Shown here: positions 1 through 7,925 of the stretch, in pieces
Numbering within the stretch: position 1 is the stretch's first letter
Layout of the letters: every line of letters starts with the position of its first letter
Assembly (NCBI GenBank): GCA_017644105.1
Contig: JAEPMD010000023.1
Location: 1 to 59,869 of the forward strand
DNA length: 59,869 nucleotides
Direction of reading: 5' to 3'
Origin: Rhizobiaceae bacterium
GTDB lineage: Bacteria; Pseudomonadota; Alphaproteobacteria; Rhizobiales; Rhizobiaceae
Position numbers and translations under genes: made by a program
Notes under the pieces: model-generated
Databases searched by the model: none
Told to the model about the DNA's origin: nothing
The model's input: the letters and a program-made list of their open reading frames with translations, nothing else

Positions 1-2
1 CC

Positions 3-530
3 CGGTGGCAGCTTAATAAGGGTCAGAACGCACTTATAAACCAGATCAAAACTGTTCAGAAAAACCGATCCACTTCTTATAGCTATGTCTTTGCAAATCT
101 CCAGCGTGCAAAACCAATCGCCAATGGTATTCAACTGATCACGGAAATAACCGGTCAATATGCGAATGAAACGCTCCCTTCAACCGAAGTCTTGAGCATC
201 GGCGGCGTGGATACCGTCAGAGGATATGAAACATCTGAAACAAGCGGGGACAAGGGCATCGTTGTGCGCAGCGAGCTGCATTTCGATGTAACACCGGAGG
301 ATAATGAAACGTTCACTGCGATTGATCTGTTTGCATTTTTCGATGCGGCTCATGTCGCTGATATCGCAAAGAACACGCATGCGGACTTTGCCAGTATTGG
401 GTTGGGAGTGAACGCCGCATTAGGTGACCATGTTTCATTTAATTCAAGTCTTGGTATTGCACTTAAGGATGGAGTTACAACTCAGACCGGGGATGTGGGT
501 TTGCATTTTAACCTTAACACAAGGTTTTAG
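3..530 (+). CDS. ShlB/FhaC/HecB family two-partner secretion transporter (TpsB), C-terminal part
   Basis: The window opens inside this gene; the frame is open from base 3 and ends at a TAG at 530, so about 175 C-terminal residues are present. The segment LSIGGVDTVRGYE carries the VRGY signature of TpsB outer-membrane barrels (FhaC/ShlB family), which export large hemagglutinin- or hemolysin-like partners across the outer membrane. The rest alternates polar and hydrophobic residues like beta-strands, and the chain ends in NTRF; a C-terminal Phe is the usual barrel-assembly signal. The N-terminal POTRA domains and any TpsA partner would lie to the left, outside the window. The two IalB-like genes follow on the same strand 86 bases later. 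Family call is fairly sure; the substrate is unknown. Confidence 0.8.
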   Translation, partial: RWQLNKGQNALINQIKTVQKNRSTSYSYVFANLQRAKPIANGIQLITEITGQYANETLPSTEVLSIGGVDTVRGYETSETSGDKGIVVRSELHFDVTPEDNETFTAIDLFAFFDAAHVADIAKNTHADFASIGLGVNAALGDHVSFNSSLGIALKDGVTTQTGDVGLHFNLNTRF

Positions 531-616
531 TCGCGCATTAAAGACATGAATATTGCAAGCTGATAAATTGATCTCACTTTAAAACAGATCGACTTTTATT
601 TGCGGGAGCAAATCTG

Positions 617-1156
617 ATGCGCATTGCAAAACTCATTCAATTGCCATTCTTCTTGGGAATTATCCTTTTTGCAAACCATTCATTGGCGCAAGAACCTAGT
701 GTGACGACTGAAACTTACGGTTCTTGGACATATCGTTGCAGCCAGATCGCTCAACAATCTGATGCGCAAACTTCTGCAAAAAAAGCATGCGAACTTGTGC
801 AGGTCGTTCGTGATGGTAAAGGCAATGTAATTGCACAAATAGCTTTTGGCCGAGACCCTGACGGTGAAAATAAATTAATCGCAGTTGTTCAAGTCCCGCA
901 GGGAACTCTGCTGACCCGACCCGTAACGCTCTCGGATGAAGCGCGCAAGAACAATCTCACAGCGCCTTATTTTTCTTGCTTTAATAATATTTGTTTAGCG
1001 CGAACTGACATTGAGCCAAATTTATTGTCGGCTTTAGGAGTGGGCGATAAAGGTCAATTAGAATTTGCGGATCGGACAGGACGCATAGTCCGGGTTTTGC
1101 TTTCGTTTGAAGGCTTAAAAGCAGCGTCTGATCGTCTTATGGAAACAGCTGGTTGA
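617..1156 (+). CDS. Invasion-associated locus B (IalB) family protein
   Basis: A 179-residue secreted protein. Residues 1-24 form a signal peptide (hydrophobic core, then NHSLAQ), so the mature protein is periplasmic. The body matches the IalB family: an early GSWTYRC element, a second Cys (KKACELVQ), the central run VVQVPQGTLLTRPVTL, and a late CFNNIC pair, giving four cysteines likely to form two disulfides. IalB was named in Bartonella for a role in erythrocyte invasion, but members are common in free-living Hyphomicrobiales and their biochemical role is not settled. The start is the ATG preceded by GGGAG with 8 bases of spacing. It probably forms an operon with the related gene just downstream. 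Confidence 0.85.
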   Translation: MRIAKLIQLPFFLGIILFANHSLAQEPSVTTETYGSWTYRCSQIAQQSDAQTSAKKACELVQVVRDGKGNVIAQIAFGRDPDGENKLIAVVQVPQGTLLTRPVTLSDEARKNNLTAPYFSCFNNICLARTDIEPNLLSALGVGDKGQLEFADRTGRIVRVLLSFEGLKAASDRLMETAG

Positions 1157-1175
1157 TGAAATTAGTTTGGATGCT

Positions 1176-1760
1176 ATGAAAACTAACATGTTCGTTCGAA
1201 CGGTCAATTATTCGGTTTGCTGCTTCTTGATATTATTTACCACACCAAGCTTTGCGCAGGGGCCTGGTTCGCATCTTCTGACTCAAGCGGTTAAAGTGGG
1301 CTCTCAGGGTGATGTTCTAGAATATGCCATTTTTAAAGATTGGTCGGTAGAATGTCGAACCAGCGGTACCAGTGATGAATCCAGATGTGAAATGAACACC
1401 CCAGTTCTGATCGAAACCATTGATAAGAAAATATCTTCAGCGGTGTCTATCAAACTGATATTTGAAAAAGCGAACAAGCCAGCCATTGCGGTTATACAAA
1501 CACCGCTTGAGTTGCTACTCTCAAAAGGTATTGAACTCGAAATTGACAGCAGGAAACTTGGCAAGCTAACCTATCGTTCCTGTCATGCAACTGGATGCCT
1601 GGCACCTTTTTCAGTTTCCGGCGGTATAAGGCGTGCAATGCTTAATGGGTTATCCGCAAAGCTTGCTTTGTACAATTTGGAAGGCGACGCAAAGAAATAC
1701 CAATTCTCTCTTTTGGGAATCTCAAATGCTGTTCGATATGCAAACTTTTATCTCAAATAG
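1176..1760 (+). CDS. IalB-like secreted protein (second copy)
   Basis: A diverged relative of the gene just upstream. The N-terminus is a signal peptide ending near TTPSFAQ. The mature part repeats the IalB pattern: WSVECR, a second Cys in SRCEMN, a central VIQTPLELLLSKGIEL segment that parallels the PQGTLLTRPV segment of the neighbour, and a final CHATGC pair. Identity is clearly low, so this is an old duplication or an independent family member. The frame extends 9 bases upstream to a TTG at 1167; I chose the ATG at 1176 because it gives a normal signal peptide, though an ATG at 1188 is also possible. No good ribosome binding site marks either. Function unknown; periplasmic. Confidence 0.7.
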   Translation: MKTNMFVRTVNYSVCCFLILFTTPSFAQGPGSHLLTQAVKVGSQGDVLEYAIFKDWSVECRTSGTSDESRCEMNTPVLIETIDKKISSAVSIKLIFEKANKPAIAVIQTPLELLLSKGIELEIDSRKLGKLTYRSCHATGCLAPFSVSGGIRRAMLNGLSAKLALYNLEGDAKKYQFSLLGISNAVRYANFYLK

Positions 1761-2050
1761 AATTGATGATTTGGCCTAGATCTTTTGCAAATTTATGGAA
1801 CTATCCGTCTGATTCAGTGAATTTTCGAAGATGAAATCTGAAGTCCTCATATCAACATGGGGTTCTTTAATAGACTTAAACAATCAAATAAATACGAAAT
1901 AGTATAAATTACCCGTAGCATCTACACTGGCATGTGCAATAAATTGTTAACCCATTGAGTTCACGATAAATTTTAATATCGGTAGACATTTGTTTTTTCG
2001 AACGAATGTGTCCGATCACATGGTTTAGATTCTAAAACTGCGGGGCTATC
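1761..2050. other. Intergenic region before the chemoreceptor gene
   Basis: About 290 bases, AT-rich, with no credible ORF. A single TTAACC (CtrA half-site-like) lies near 1947 and an imperfect dyad (GACATT...AATGTGTC) near 1984-2011. I see no clear promoter hexamers or terminator. It presumably holds the promoter of the globin-coupled chemoreceptor. Confidence 0.4.
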
Positions 2051-3553
2051 ATGCAAAACACTGATACCAATTTATTGAACGAACGAATTGATTTTATTAA
2101 GTTTGATGAGAATGAGCAGGGAGCTCTTAAAGCCGCAAAACCTGTGATTGATGGTGCGCTGGAAGACGTTCTCCAAGAGTTCTATACTCAAGTCAGTAGC
2201 TACGAAACAACACGTTCATTCTTTCAAAATCAAGCGCATATGGATGGTGCCAAATCGGCGCAAGTCTCACATTGGAACAGAATTACCAACACGGAATTCG
2301 ACGAAGATTATGTGATTGCGGTTTCTAAGATTGGTCTTGCACATGCACGCATTGGTCTTGAGCCGCGATGGCATATTGGCGGGTATGCACTTCTAACTTC
2401 TGGCTTGCTCAAGGCCATCATTGAAGATGAATGCAAAGGGTTCTTCAATCGTAAGATTACCAAATCATTGTCGGATAAGGCTGCCGCGGTGGTTAAGGCC
2501 TCAATGTTAGATATGGATTATGCAATTTCAGTTTATCTTGATAAATTAGCTGAAGAAAAGCGTATCGCCGAGGAAGCTCAAGCTTTGCAAAATGCCAAAA
2601 GGGACGAAGCTTTAGCTGTGTTCGCACAAGCGCTGGATATGCTAGCTGATGGTAATTTGGAAGAGCGGATTACAGATCAGCTTCCTGAAGAATTTCGTGA
2701 TATGGGTGTCGCATATGATCAGGCCATGGATAATTTGTCTAACTCCTTGGCTTCGGTTCGCAATGCGACGACAGCAACACGCGAAAATTCATCAAATATC
2801 TCTGAAGGTGCAAGTCAGCTCGCTACACGCACAGAACAACAGGCCGCTGCGCTGGAGGAAAGTTCGGCAGCGCTTCATGAATTGACCCAAAGTGTGGCAT
2901 CCACAGCAGATACTGCCGTGGATGCTCGTCAAACCGTCATGAGTTTCATGGCTGATATTAATTCTGCCGAACAGGTTATGAATAAAGCACTTACGTCGAT
3001 GACGGGGATTGAAGAATCATCAAAACAGGTTTCAACAACAGTCGCAATTATTGATGAGATTGCGTTTCAAACAAACCTATTAGCCTTAAATGCAGGAGTG
3101 GAAGCTGCAAGGGCGGGTGATGCAGGTAAAGGGTTTGCCGTTGTGGCGCAGGAAGTTCGTGAGCTGGCTCAAAGATGTTCTGACGCAGCCAAGGAAATTG
3201 CTGAGCTTATAAAGAATTCAAGCCAACAAATTGAACAAGGTGTTGTCCATGTTACTGAGACATCGGAGTCATTGACCAAGTTTGTTCACGACGTGGAAAA
3301 TGTAAACTCAATTATTGATCGGATCACAACATCTGCGGGTGAACAATCTACGACCTTAAATGAAATCAACACAGCCGTGGAAAATCTGGATCAAATTACC
3401 CAACAGAATGCAGGTATGGTGGAAGAGACAACAGCTGCGACGGCTTCATTAAGTGATGAAGTGTCTCAATTGGTGGATGCCATGGCCGGCTTTAAAACGC
3501 GTGGAATGGATCGCGTTGCCGATCATGTTTTCAATTTGAAAAAAGCCGGCTAG
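2051..3553 (+). CDS. Globin-coupled methyl-accepting chemotaxis protein (HemAT-like aerotaxis receptor)
   Basis: A 500-residue soluble chemoreceptor without transmembrane segments. Residues about 10-165 are a protoglobin/sensor-globin domain; [19 protein letters not shown] contains His98 in the position of the heme-binding proximal histidine of globin-coupled sensors. Residues about 185-240 look like a HAMP-type linker ([12 protein letters not shown]), followed by a long coiled-coil signalling domain whose hairpin tip is [32 protein letters not shown], described here across residues about 335-370. Such proteins bind O2 on heme and drive CheA/CheW to steer cells in oxygen gradients (family knowledge). 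No C-terminal CheR-docking pentapeptide is seen. It stands alone, not in a che operon, so it would feed a chemotaxis cluster elsewhere. Confidence 0.88.
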   Translation: MQNTDTNLLNERIDFIKFDENEQGALKAAKPVIDGALEDVLQEFYTQVSSYETTRSFFQNQAHMDGAKSAQVSHWNRITNTEFDEDYVIAVSKIGLAHARIGLEPRWHIGGYALLTSGLLKAIIEDECKGFFNRKITKSLSDKAAAVVKASMLDMDYAISVYLDKLAEEKRIAEEAQALQNAKRDEALAVFAQALDMLADGNLEERITDQLPEEFRDMGVAYDQAMDNLSNSLASVRNATTATRENSSNISEGASQLATRTEQQAAALEESSAALHELTQSVASTADTAVDARQTVMSFMADINSAEQVMNKALTSMTGIEESSKQVSTTVAIIDEIAFQTNLLALNAGVEAARAGDAGKGFAVVAQEVRELAQRCSDAAKEIAELIKNSSQQIEQGVVHVTETSESLTKFVHDVENVNSIIDRITTSAGEQSTTLNEINTAVENLDQITQQNAGMVEETTAATASLSDEVSQLVDAMAGFKTRGMDRVADHVFNLKKAG

Positions 3554-3665
3554 TTCATGCTTTTGGTAGGTGATTAGATCGCTGCTGGATTTTCGGCAAT
3601 GCGTGTGTGTTCGACGACAGCTAGGTGCATTATTCACGACGAACAATTTAAGAAATCAGAGTATT

Positions 3666-3750
3666 TGGTACCTCCCGCCGGAATCGAACCGGCACTCCGT
3701 TAGGAATTGGATTTTGAATCCAACGCGTCTACCAGTTCCGCCAGGGAGGC
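3666..3750 (-). tRNA. tRNA-Leu (anticodon CAA)
   Basis: Read on the minus strand, an acceptor stem GCCTCCC pairs with GGGAGGT, followed by discriminator A and an encoded CCA (3666-3668). The anticodon arm is a 5-bp stem (TTGGA/TCCAA) around the loop TTCAAAA, giving anticodon CAA, which reads UUG leucine codons. The T arm has GGTTCGATTCC. The long variable arm (about TTCCTAACGGAGT) fits a class II tRNA. The D arm contains TGGTAGAC, typical of tRNA-Leu. Total 85 bases including CCA. Confidence 0.95.
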
Positions 3751-3836
3751 CCTAGGTGCGATGTACTATATGGATTTCAGATACGCAATAGGAAATAAGT
3801 GAAATTTCTCCGAATTTTTCGGCAAATTGTCTGCGA

Positions 3837-4127
3837 TTAAGCTTCAGGCTTAATTGCAATCAAAATTTCCTGTGCCCATTCACCAATAATGGGAATGAAA
3901 TCGATCTGGGCGAGGAAATATACCAAAATGGAGACAAGCACAGTAGCACCCAAGACGGAGCCCAATCCAAATGCCAAGCCGCGGATGAACTGGAATCCAA
4001 GCATTTTAGGAATGGAATTATGAAGCTTTATATATCGATGCTGGTTTAATCGACTGAGTTCTCTATTTAAGGCGTTAATTTCGTTGTGTAATTCTTCAGT
4101 TGATAAGGGCAAATCTGGCGGCATCAT
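3837..4127 (-). CDS. DUF5665 domain membrane protein
   Basis: A 96-residue protein with an N-terminal polar, coiled-coil-like part (ELHNEINALNRELSRLNQ) and then KLHNSIPKMLGFQFIRGLAFGLGSVLGATVLV leading into one or two hydrophobic segments (about residues 50-72), ending IIGEWAQEILIAIK. This arrangement is that of the DUF5665 family of small inner-membrane proteins of unknown function common in Alphaproteobacteria. Two ATG codons stand in tandem at the start; either could be used. It lies between the tRNA-Leu (same strand) and the divergent YqaA-type gene. Confidence 0.7.
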   Translation of the reverse strand: MMPPDLPLSTEELHNEINALNRELSRLNQHRYIKLHNSIPKMLGFQFIRGLAFGLGSVLGATVLVSILVYFLAQIDFIPIIGEWAQEILIAIKPEA

Positions 4128-4267
4128 ATAAATTCCATTAAACTCGTTATGCCTTGGATATAGGGAATTGGTAAGATTTTTTCAAAGTTATTGTTGTATT
4201 GCCGCAAGAAGCCATTACAGAGATATATAATAGCAATCTTTTGAAATAAAATTTGATCGGAAAAAAT

Positions 4268-4849
4268 ATGCTTCGTCGACTATATGACTGGACCATGTCT
4301 CTTGCTGGCACCAAACACGCCGAAAAAGGCTTGGCAGGCGTTTCATTTTTAGAGAGCTCAGTATTTCCGATTCCGCCGGATGTCATACTCATCCCAATGG
4401 TGATTGCGCGCCCTGATAAATGGGTGCGAATAGCGTTTATTTGCACATTATTTTCGATTTTAGGCGCCTTTTTAGGCTATGCAATTGGCATGTTCTTATA
4501 TGAGACGATCGGCAAATATGTTCTAGAACTTTACGGCAAAGCCGATAGTTTTAATACGGTCTCAGAGTGGTATAACACCTATGGTGGCTGGGGCGTATTA
4601 TTTGCCGCTGTTACGCCATTTCCTTACAAAGTTTTGACGATATTTTCAGGTGTCACCGGATTAAATCTTCTAACATTCACAATTGTTAGCATTATCGGTC
4701 GTGCGGCGCGGTTCTTCCTTGTCGCGTTTCTTTTACGAAAATTTGGAGAGCCAATCCGGCTCTTCATTGAAAAATATCTAGGCCTCCTTTTTGCCTTATT
4801 CTTGATATTATTGTTCGGCGGGTTGTACGCAGTTAAATTTTTATTTTAG
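4268..4849 (+). CDS. YqaA family membrane protein (DedA/SNARE-associated-like)
   Basis: An inner-membrane protein of about 193 residues. The N-terminus MLRRLYDWTMSLAGTKHAEKGLAGVSFLESSVFPIPPDV contains the ESSVFPIPP element typical of the VTT/DedA superfamily YqaA branch, and four to five hydrophobic segments follow. Relatives move or scramble lipids or support membrane homeostasis; the role of YqaA is not established. The ATG at 4268 is chosen over an in-frame TTG at 4253 because family members start at this MLRRLYDW-like sequence. The dsbB-like gene begins 8 bases after the stop, so the two are probably co-transcribed. Confidence 0.82.
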   Translation: MLRRLYDWTMSLAGTKHAEKGLAGVSFLESSVFPIPPDVILIPMVIARPDKWVRIAFICTLFSILGAFLGYAIGMFLYETIGKYVLELYGKADSFNTVSEWYNTYGGWGVLFAAVTPFPYKVLTIFSGVTGLNLLTFTIVSIIGRAARFFLVAFLLRKFGEPIRLFIEKYLGLLFALFLILLFGGLYAVKFLF

Positions 4850-4857
4850 GGGGCTTT

Positions 4858-5394
4858 ATGTCTGACAATGCGTCGCCGATTAAGGCGTTAACAACACCAA
4901 TTCTCGAGGACCATAAAAAAGTAACATTCTATGGCGCCATTCTCATGGCTCTGGTCGTAGGGTCTGCGCTGGCATTTGAGCATATAGGTGGATTTATTCC
5001 ATGTGCATTGTGCCTAGAACAGCGCATGCCATATTATGTTGGTATACCTTTAATGCTGATGGCGGGTTTCACTGCCATATTTGTTAAACCGGCCATATTC
5101 ACACGCGGTCTTATTCTGATTGCCGGTCTGCTGATGGTATATGGTGTTTATCTCGGTAGTTTCCATTCAGGCGTCGAATGGGGTTGGTGGCCTGGTCCGG
5201 AATCCTGCACCACCGTTGCCGATGGCTTGTCGATGGACGCGTCTAATCTCTTGGGGGATCTCAATGCGAAGCGACCACCATCTTGCGATGAAGCGGCTGG
5301 CCAGTTTTTAGGTCTATCCTTTGCGGGATGGAATGTGATTGCCAGCGCTATTCTCGCATTCTTTACGATCAGATTGGCGTTCAGACGCGTTTAA
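4858..5394 (+). CDS. Disulfide bond formation protein DsbB family
   Basis: A 178-residue polytopic inner-membrane protein with four predicted helices. The first periplasmic loop holds PCALC (Cys49 and Cys52, the quinone-linked redox pair) followed by EQR, as in DsbB. The second loop holds Cys117 (PESCTT) and Cys143 (PPSCDEA), the pair that reoxidises DsbA. In this family electrons pass from DsbA to ubiquinone. It directly follows the YqaA-like gene with a GGGGG-type ribosome site overlapping that gene's stop. Its own stop at 5394 abuts the stop of the convergent HNH gene at 5395 with no spacer. Confidence 0.88.
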   Translation: MSDNASPIKALTTPILEDHKKVTFYGAILMALVVGSALAFEHIGGFIPCALCLEQRMPYYVGIPLMLMAGFTAIFVKPAIFTRGLILIAGLLMVYGVYLGSFHSGVEWGWWPGPESCTTVADGLSMDASNLLGDLNAKRPPSCDEAAGQFLGLSFAGWNVIASAILAFFTIRLAFRRV

Positions 5395-5952
5395 TTACGG
5401 CTGTAGTTCAGAATCCCAATAGAGAAAATCCATCCAGCTTTCATGTAAATAGTTGGGTGGAAATAATCTGCCATTCTTATGCAAATCATGCATGGTGGGC
5501 CTATAGGGTGCCTGTCGTGGATGCATCTTGGCATCCCTTGGCATTTTGCCACCTTTTTTCAAATTACAAGGTGAACATGCGGCGACAATATTTTCCCATT
5601 CCGTTTGCCCACCACATCGGCGCGGGTTAACGTGATCAAAGGTCAGGTCATCTTTAGAACCGCAATATTGGCATTCAAACTTATCGCGTAGAAAGACGTT
5701 AAAGCGAGTGAAGGCGGGATATTCCGGCGGCTTGATGTAATTTTTCAAGCACACAACACTTGGCACTTTCATCGAAAAACTGGGTGATGAAACCGCATGT
5801 TCATATTCAGCAATAATTGTCACACGGTCCAAAAAAACGGCTTTGACCGCATCTTGCCATGACCATAATGACAAGGGGTAGTAACTCAGAGGCCTGTAAT
5901 CCGCATTCAGCACCAGTGCTGGCAGGGATTGAGGCGAAACGGCAATCGTCAC
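5395..5952 (-). CDS. HNH endonuclease
   Basis: A 185-residue protein. The N-terminal part (PALVLNADYRPLSYYPLSLWSWQDAV) is typical of a widespread chromosomal HNH family in Alphaproteobacteria. The nuclease core is CQYC at about residue 94, then DLTFDHVNPRRCGGQTEWENIVAACSPCN, which supplies the DH of the HNH motif, the GG-x-W-x-N element and a second CxxC; the four cysteines should bind a structural zinc. These enzymes nick or cut DNA, but the cellular role of this chromosomal family is unknown and there is no restriction partner nearby. A dyad related to the XRE-gene operator lies 17 bases upstream of its start (5969-5984). Confidence 0.85.
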   Translation of the reverse strand: MTIAVSPQSLPALVLNADYRPLSYYPLSLWSWQDAVKAVFLDRVTIIAEYEHAVSSPSFSMKVPSVVCLKNYIKPPEYPAFTRFNVFLRDKFECQYCGSKDDLTFDHVNPRRCGGQTEWENIVAACSPCNLKKGGKMPRDAKMHPRQAPYRPTMHDLHKNGRLFPPNYLHESWMDFLYWDSELQP

Positions 5953-5968
5953 ACTCTTCTCCTAAACT

Positions 5969-5984
5969 ACACAACATGTTGGGT
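5969..5984. promoter_or_regulatory. Imperfect dyad upstream of the HNH gene
   Basis: ACACAA-CATG-TTGGGT: the left arm is identical to the dyads at 45973 and 59716, and the right arm differs from TTGTGT at one base. The core CAACATGTTG is itself a perfect palindrome. It sits 17-32 bases before the HNH start codon, a position where a repressor could block transcription. No experimental support; chance is not excluded. Confidence 0.3.
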
Positions 5985-6068
5985 TTATACTATGCAATAT
6001 GTGACGATCTTGTGAAGGGTTATTAAATATTTTCCCGTGCTAATATCGCAGCTGATTTTATCCAAAAA

Positions 6069-6713
6069 TCATAGAGGCAAAATTTCCCTGTTTTTTATAT
6101 CTGCGTAGTAGCGCCAAAGCAGGCGGGCCGCGATGCTTTTATAGGGTGACCAGCGTTCAGCAAGCGCGCGTAATTCCTTTTCGTCGGGTCTGTTTCCACC
6201 AAAATAAATATCCCCGGCTGCACTGCGAAGCGCAATGTCGCCTGCGGGGAAAAAGTCCCAATGCCCGCAACAAAACATGAGATATATCTCAGCACTCCAA
6301 CGGCCAATTCCTTTCAAAGACATGAGTTTTTTCAAAGCCTTATCAGCATCCATGCCGCTAAGTTCATTAAAATTTACATCACCTTCGATCGAAGCGATGG
6401 CGATATTCTGGAAGGTTTTAGCCTTTGCGCGAGAGAGGCCAAGCGCCATCAAATCATCTTCACTTCGATCGAGAATGTTTGCGGCACTCACTTCGCCAAG
6501 TTCCAATTCTATCCGCTCCCAAATCGCTGTTGCGGCAGCGCGTGAGATAAGTTGAGAGGTCACTATTTTTGCAAGACCTTCGACCCCGCCTTTTGACAAT
6601 CTGAGGGGGACCTCTTTGGTCGAATTAATGATTGGTGCAAGTGTTGAATCGAGTTTGGCAAGTTCTAGCAAGCCAAATTCGATATCTGATTCGTTTTTGA
6701 TGCGATCTTTCAT
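6069..6713 (-). CDS. DNA-3-methyladenine glycosylase (AlkA-type, HhH-GPD)
   Basis: A 214-residue base-excision repair glycosylase that would remove alkylated purines. The helix-hairpin-helix is LMSLKGIGRWSAEIYLMFC, followed by FPAGDIALR whose Asp is the catalytic residue of the HhH-GPD superfamily. The four-Cys iron-sulfur cluster of EndoIII/MutY is absent, as expected for AlkA-like enzymes. The open frame continues to 6821, but that would run through the start of divergent gluQRS; the ATG at 6713 (MKDRIKNES) gives the usual length and leaves a 62-base divergent promoter region. Inferred product is confident at family level; substrate range is not determinable. Confidence 0.87.
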   Translation of the reverse strand: MKDRIKNESDIEFGLLELAKLDSTLAPIINSTKEVPLRLSKGGVEGLAKIVTSQLISRAAATAIWERIELELGEVSAANILDRSEDDLMALGLSRAKAKTFQNIAIASIEGDVNFNELSGMDADKALKKLMSLKGIGRWSAEIYLMFCCGHWDFFPAGDIALRSAAGDIYFGGNRPDEKELRALAERWSPYKSIAARLLWRYYADIKNREILPL

Positions 6714-6775
6714 GCAATAAGTCTTACACGGTTTTGACAGGTGACTGCGAGAATTTCTCGTGGCATACAAGTTGA

Positions 6776-7660
6776 ATGTCAGATGCAAAGTTTCATAGAT
6801 TACGATTTGCCCCCAGCCCAAATGGATACCTCCATTTAGGTCATGCCTATTCCGCTTTGCTCAACAGCAAGATTTGCACAGATATCGGCGCTGAGTTTCT
6901 AGTGCGCATGGAAGATATTGATCAAACACGATCACGGCCTGAATATGTTGAAGCGATTTTTGAGGATCTGCAATGGCTGGGGTTAACCTGGCCAAATCCT
7001 GTGATGGCTCAATCCTTTCGGTTTTCCGCTTATGAGGAAAAACTCAATTGGTTGATTGAACAACAACTTGTCTATCGCGCATTTTTGTCCCGTAAAGAGA
7101 TCAAAGCTTTTGCACAAGCACATCAAAGCAAAACGGGGTGTGATTGGCCTTGTGATCCGGATGGAGCCCCGCTTTATCCCGATCTTTGTAAGCAATTATC
7201 GCCAGCTGTATCTGATCAGCGTGCAAAAGATGGCGAAGCATTTACCTGGCGCTTGGATATGGCAAAGGCGATCACATTGTTAGATGTTGATTTATCTTGG
7301 ACGGAATATGATCTTGAGTTTAATCCGTCCATCATTACAGCAGATCCCGCCGCATGGGGTGATGTGATCATCGGGCGAAAAGATGTACCGACCAGTTATC
7401 ATTTATCTGTGGTCTTGGATGACGCCGCGCAAGATATTGACCTTATCGTCAGAGGCATGGATTTATATCATTCAACGTCAGTGCATAGATTGCTTCAGAA
7501 GGTGTTTGGATTGTCAGAGCCGGGATTTCTTCATCACAAACTGATTTTGGATGAATATGGACGTAAGCTGTCTAAGAGCAATCAAGATACGTCACTTCGC
7601 GCACTAAGAGACGAACAAGGCATGACGTCTGTTGAGATTAAAAAGATGCTCGGTTTTTAG
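6776..7660 (+). CDS. gluQRS: tRNA glutamyl-Q(34) synthetase GluQRS
   Basis: A 294-residue paralogue of the catalytic half of glutamyl-tRNA synthetase that attaches glutamate to queuosine at position 34 of tRNA-Asp. RFAPSPNGYLHLGHAYSAL contains the HIGH motif (His20-His23), EFLVRMEDIDQTR is the glutamate pocket, and KLSKS near residue 263 is the KMSKS loop. The tRNA anticodon-binding domain of true GltX is missing, which defines GluQRS. CDWPCD near residue 122 is the region of the family's zinc site. The window also encodes a queuosine-precursor transporter at 19679-20308, consistent with queuosine use. It is divergent from the alkA-like gene. Confidence 0.92.
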   Translation: MSDAKFHRLRFAPSPNGYLHLGHAYSALLNSKICTDIGAEFLVRMEDIDQTRSRPEYVEAIFEDLQWLGLTWPNPVMAQSFRFSAYEEKLNWLIEQQLVYRAFLSRKEIKAFAQAHQSKTGCDWPCDPDGAPLYPDLCKQLSPAVSDQRAKDGEAFTWRLDMAKAITLLDVDLSWTEYDLEFNPSIITADPAAWGDVIIGRKDVPTSYHLSVVLDDAAQDIDLIVRGMDLYHSTSVHRLLQKVFGLSEPGFLHHKLILDEYGRKLSKSNQDTSLRALRDEQGMTSVEIKKMLGF

Positions 7661-7671
7661 TGACTGGCATA

Positions 7672-7914
7672 TTAAGAAGGCGTAACGACTTCGCTGTGTT
7701 TTTCAACGATAAAAACATGACCGTTATCCGTGGCTTCCTGCGAAATCAGTTTTTGGTCAAATTCATTGCAGTAATGGGGAATGTCTATTTCGGACATCGG
7801 GTCTGTGGTGAAGACCTGAACTTGCTCTCCAATCTTAACATGATCACGCAAGTAGCGTCTTAATCGCAGCACAGGAAGCGGGCATTTAAGACCATTCAGA
7901 TCAAGCTCTTGCAT
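7672..7914 (-). CDS. TusA-like sulfurtransferase
   Basis: An 80-residue protein of the TusA/SirA fold. LDLNGLKCPLPVLRLRRYL contains the CPxP signature with the sulfur-carrying Cys11. TusA relays persulfide sulfur for tRNA thiolation, molybdenum cofactor and other pathways; which pathway applies here cannot be told from sequence. The stop lies 11 bases past the gluQRS stop on the opposite strand. It follows the L,D-transpeptidase gene with an 11-base gap on the same strand and may be co-transcribed with it. Confidence 0.87.
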   Translation of the reverse strand: MQELDLNGLKCPLPVLRLRRYLRDHVKIGEQVQVFTTDPMSEIDIPHYCNEFDQKLISQEATDNGHVFIVEKHSEVVTPS

Positions 7915-7925
7915 GCAATATCAAT

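Noticed and set aside
3666-3750. tRNA-Leu as an integration site
   Set aside because: No integrase, no repeat of the tRNA 3' end nearby, and the flanking genes are ordinary chromosomal ones.
6714-6821. Longer N-terminus of the AlkA-like glycosylase
   Set aside because: The frame is open to 6821, but that would overlap the start of divergent gluQRS and add 36 residues with no family resemblance.
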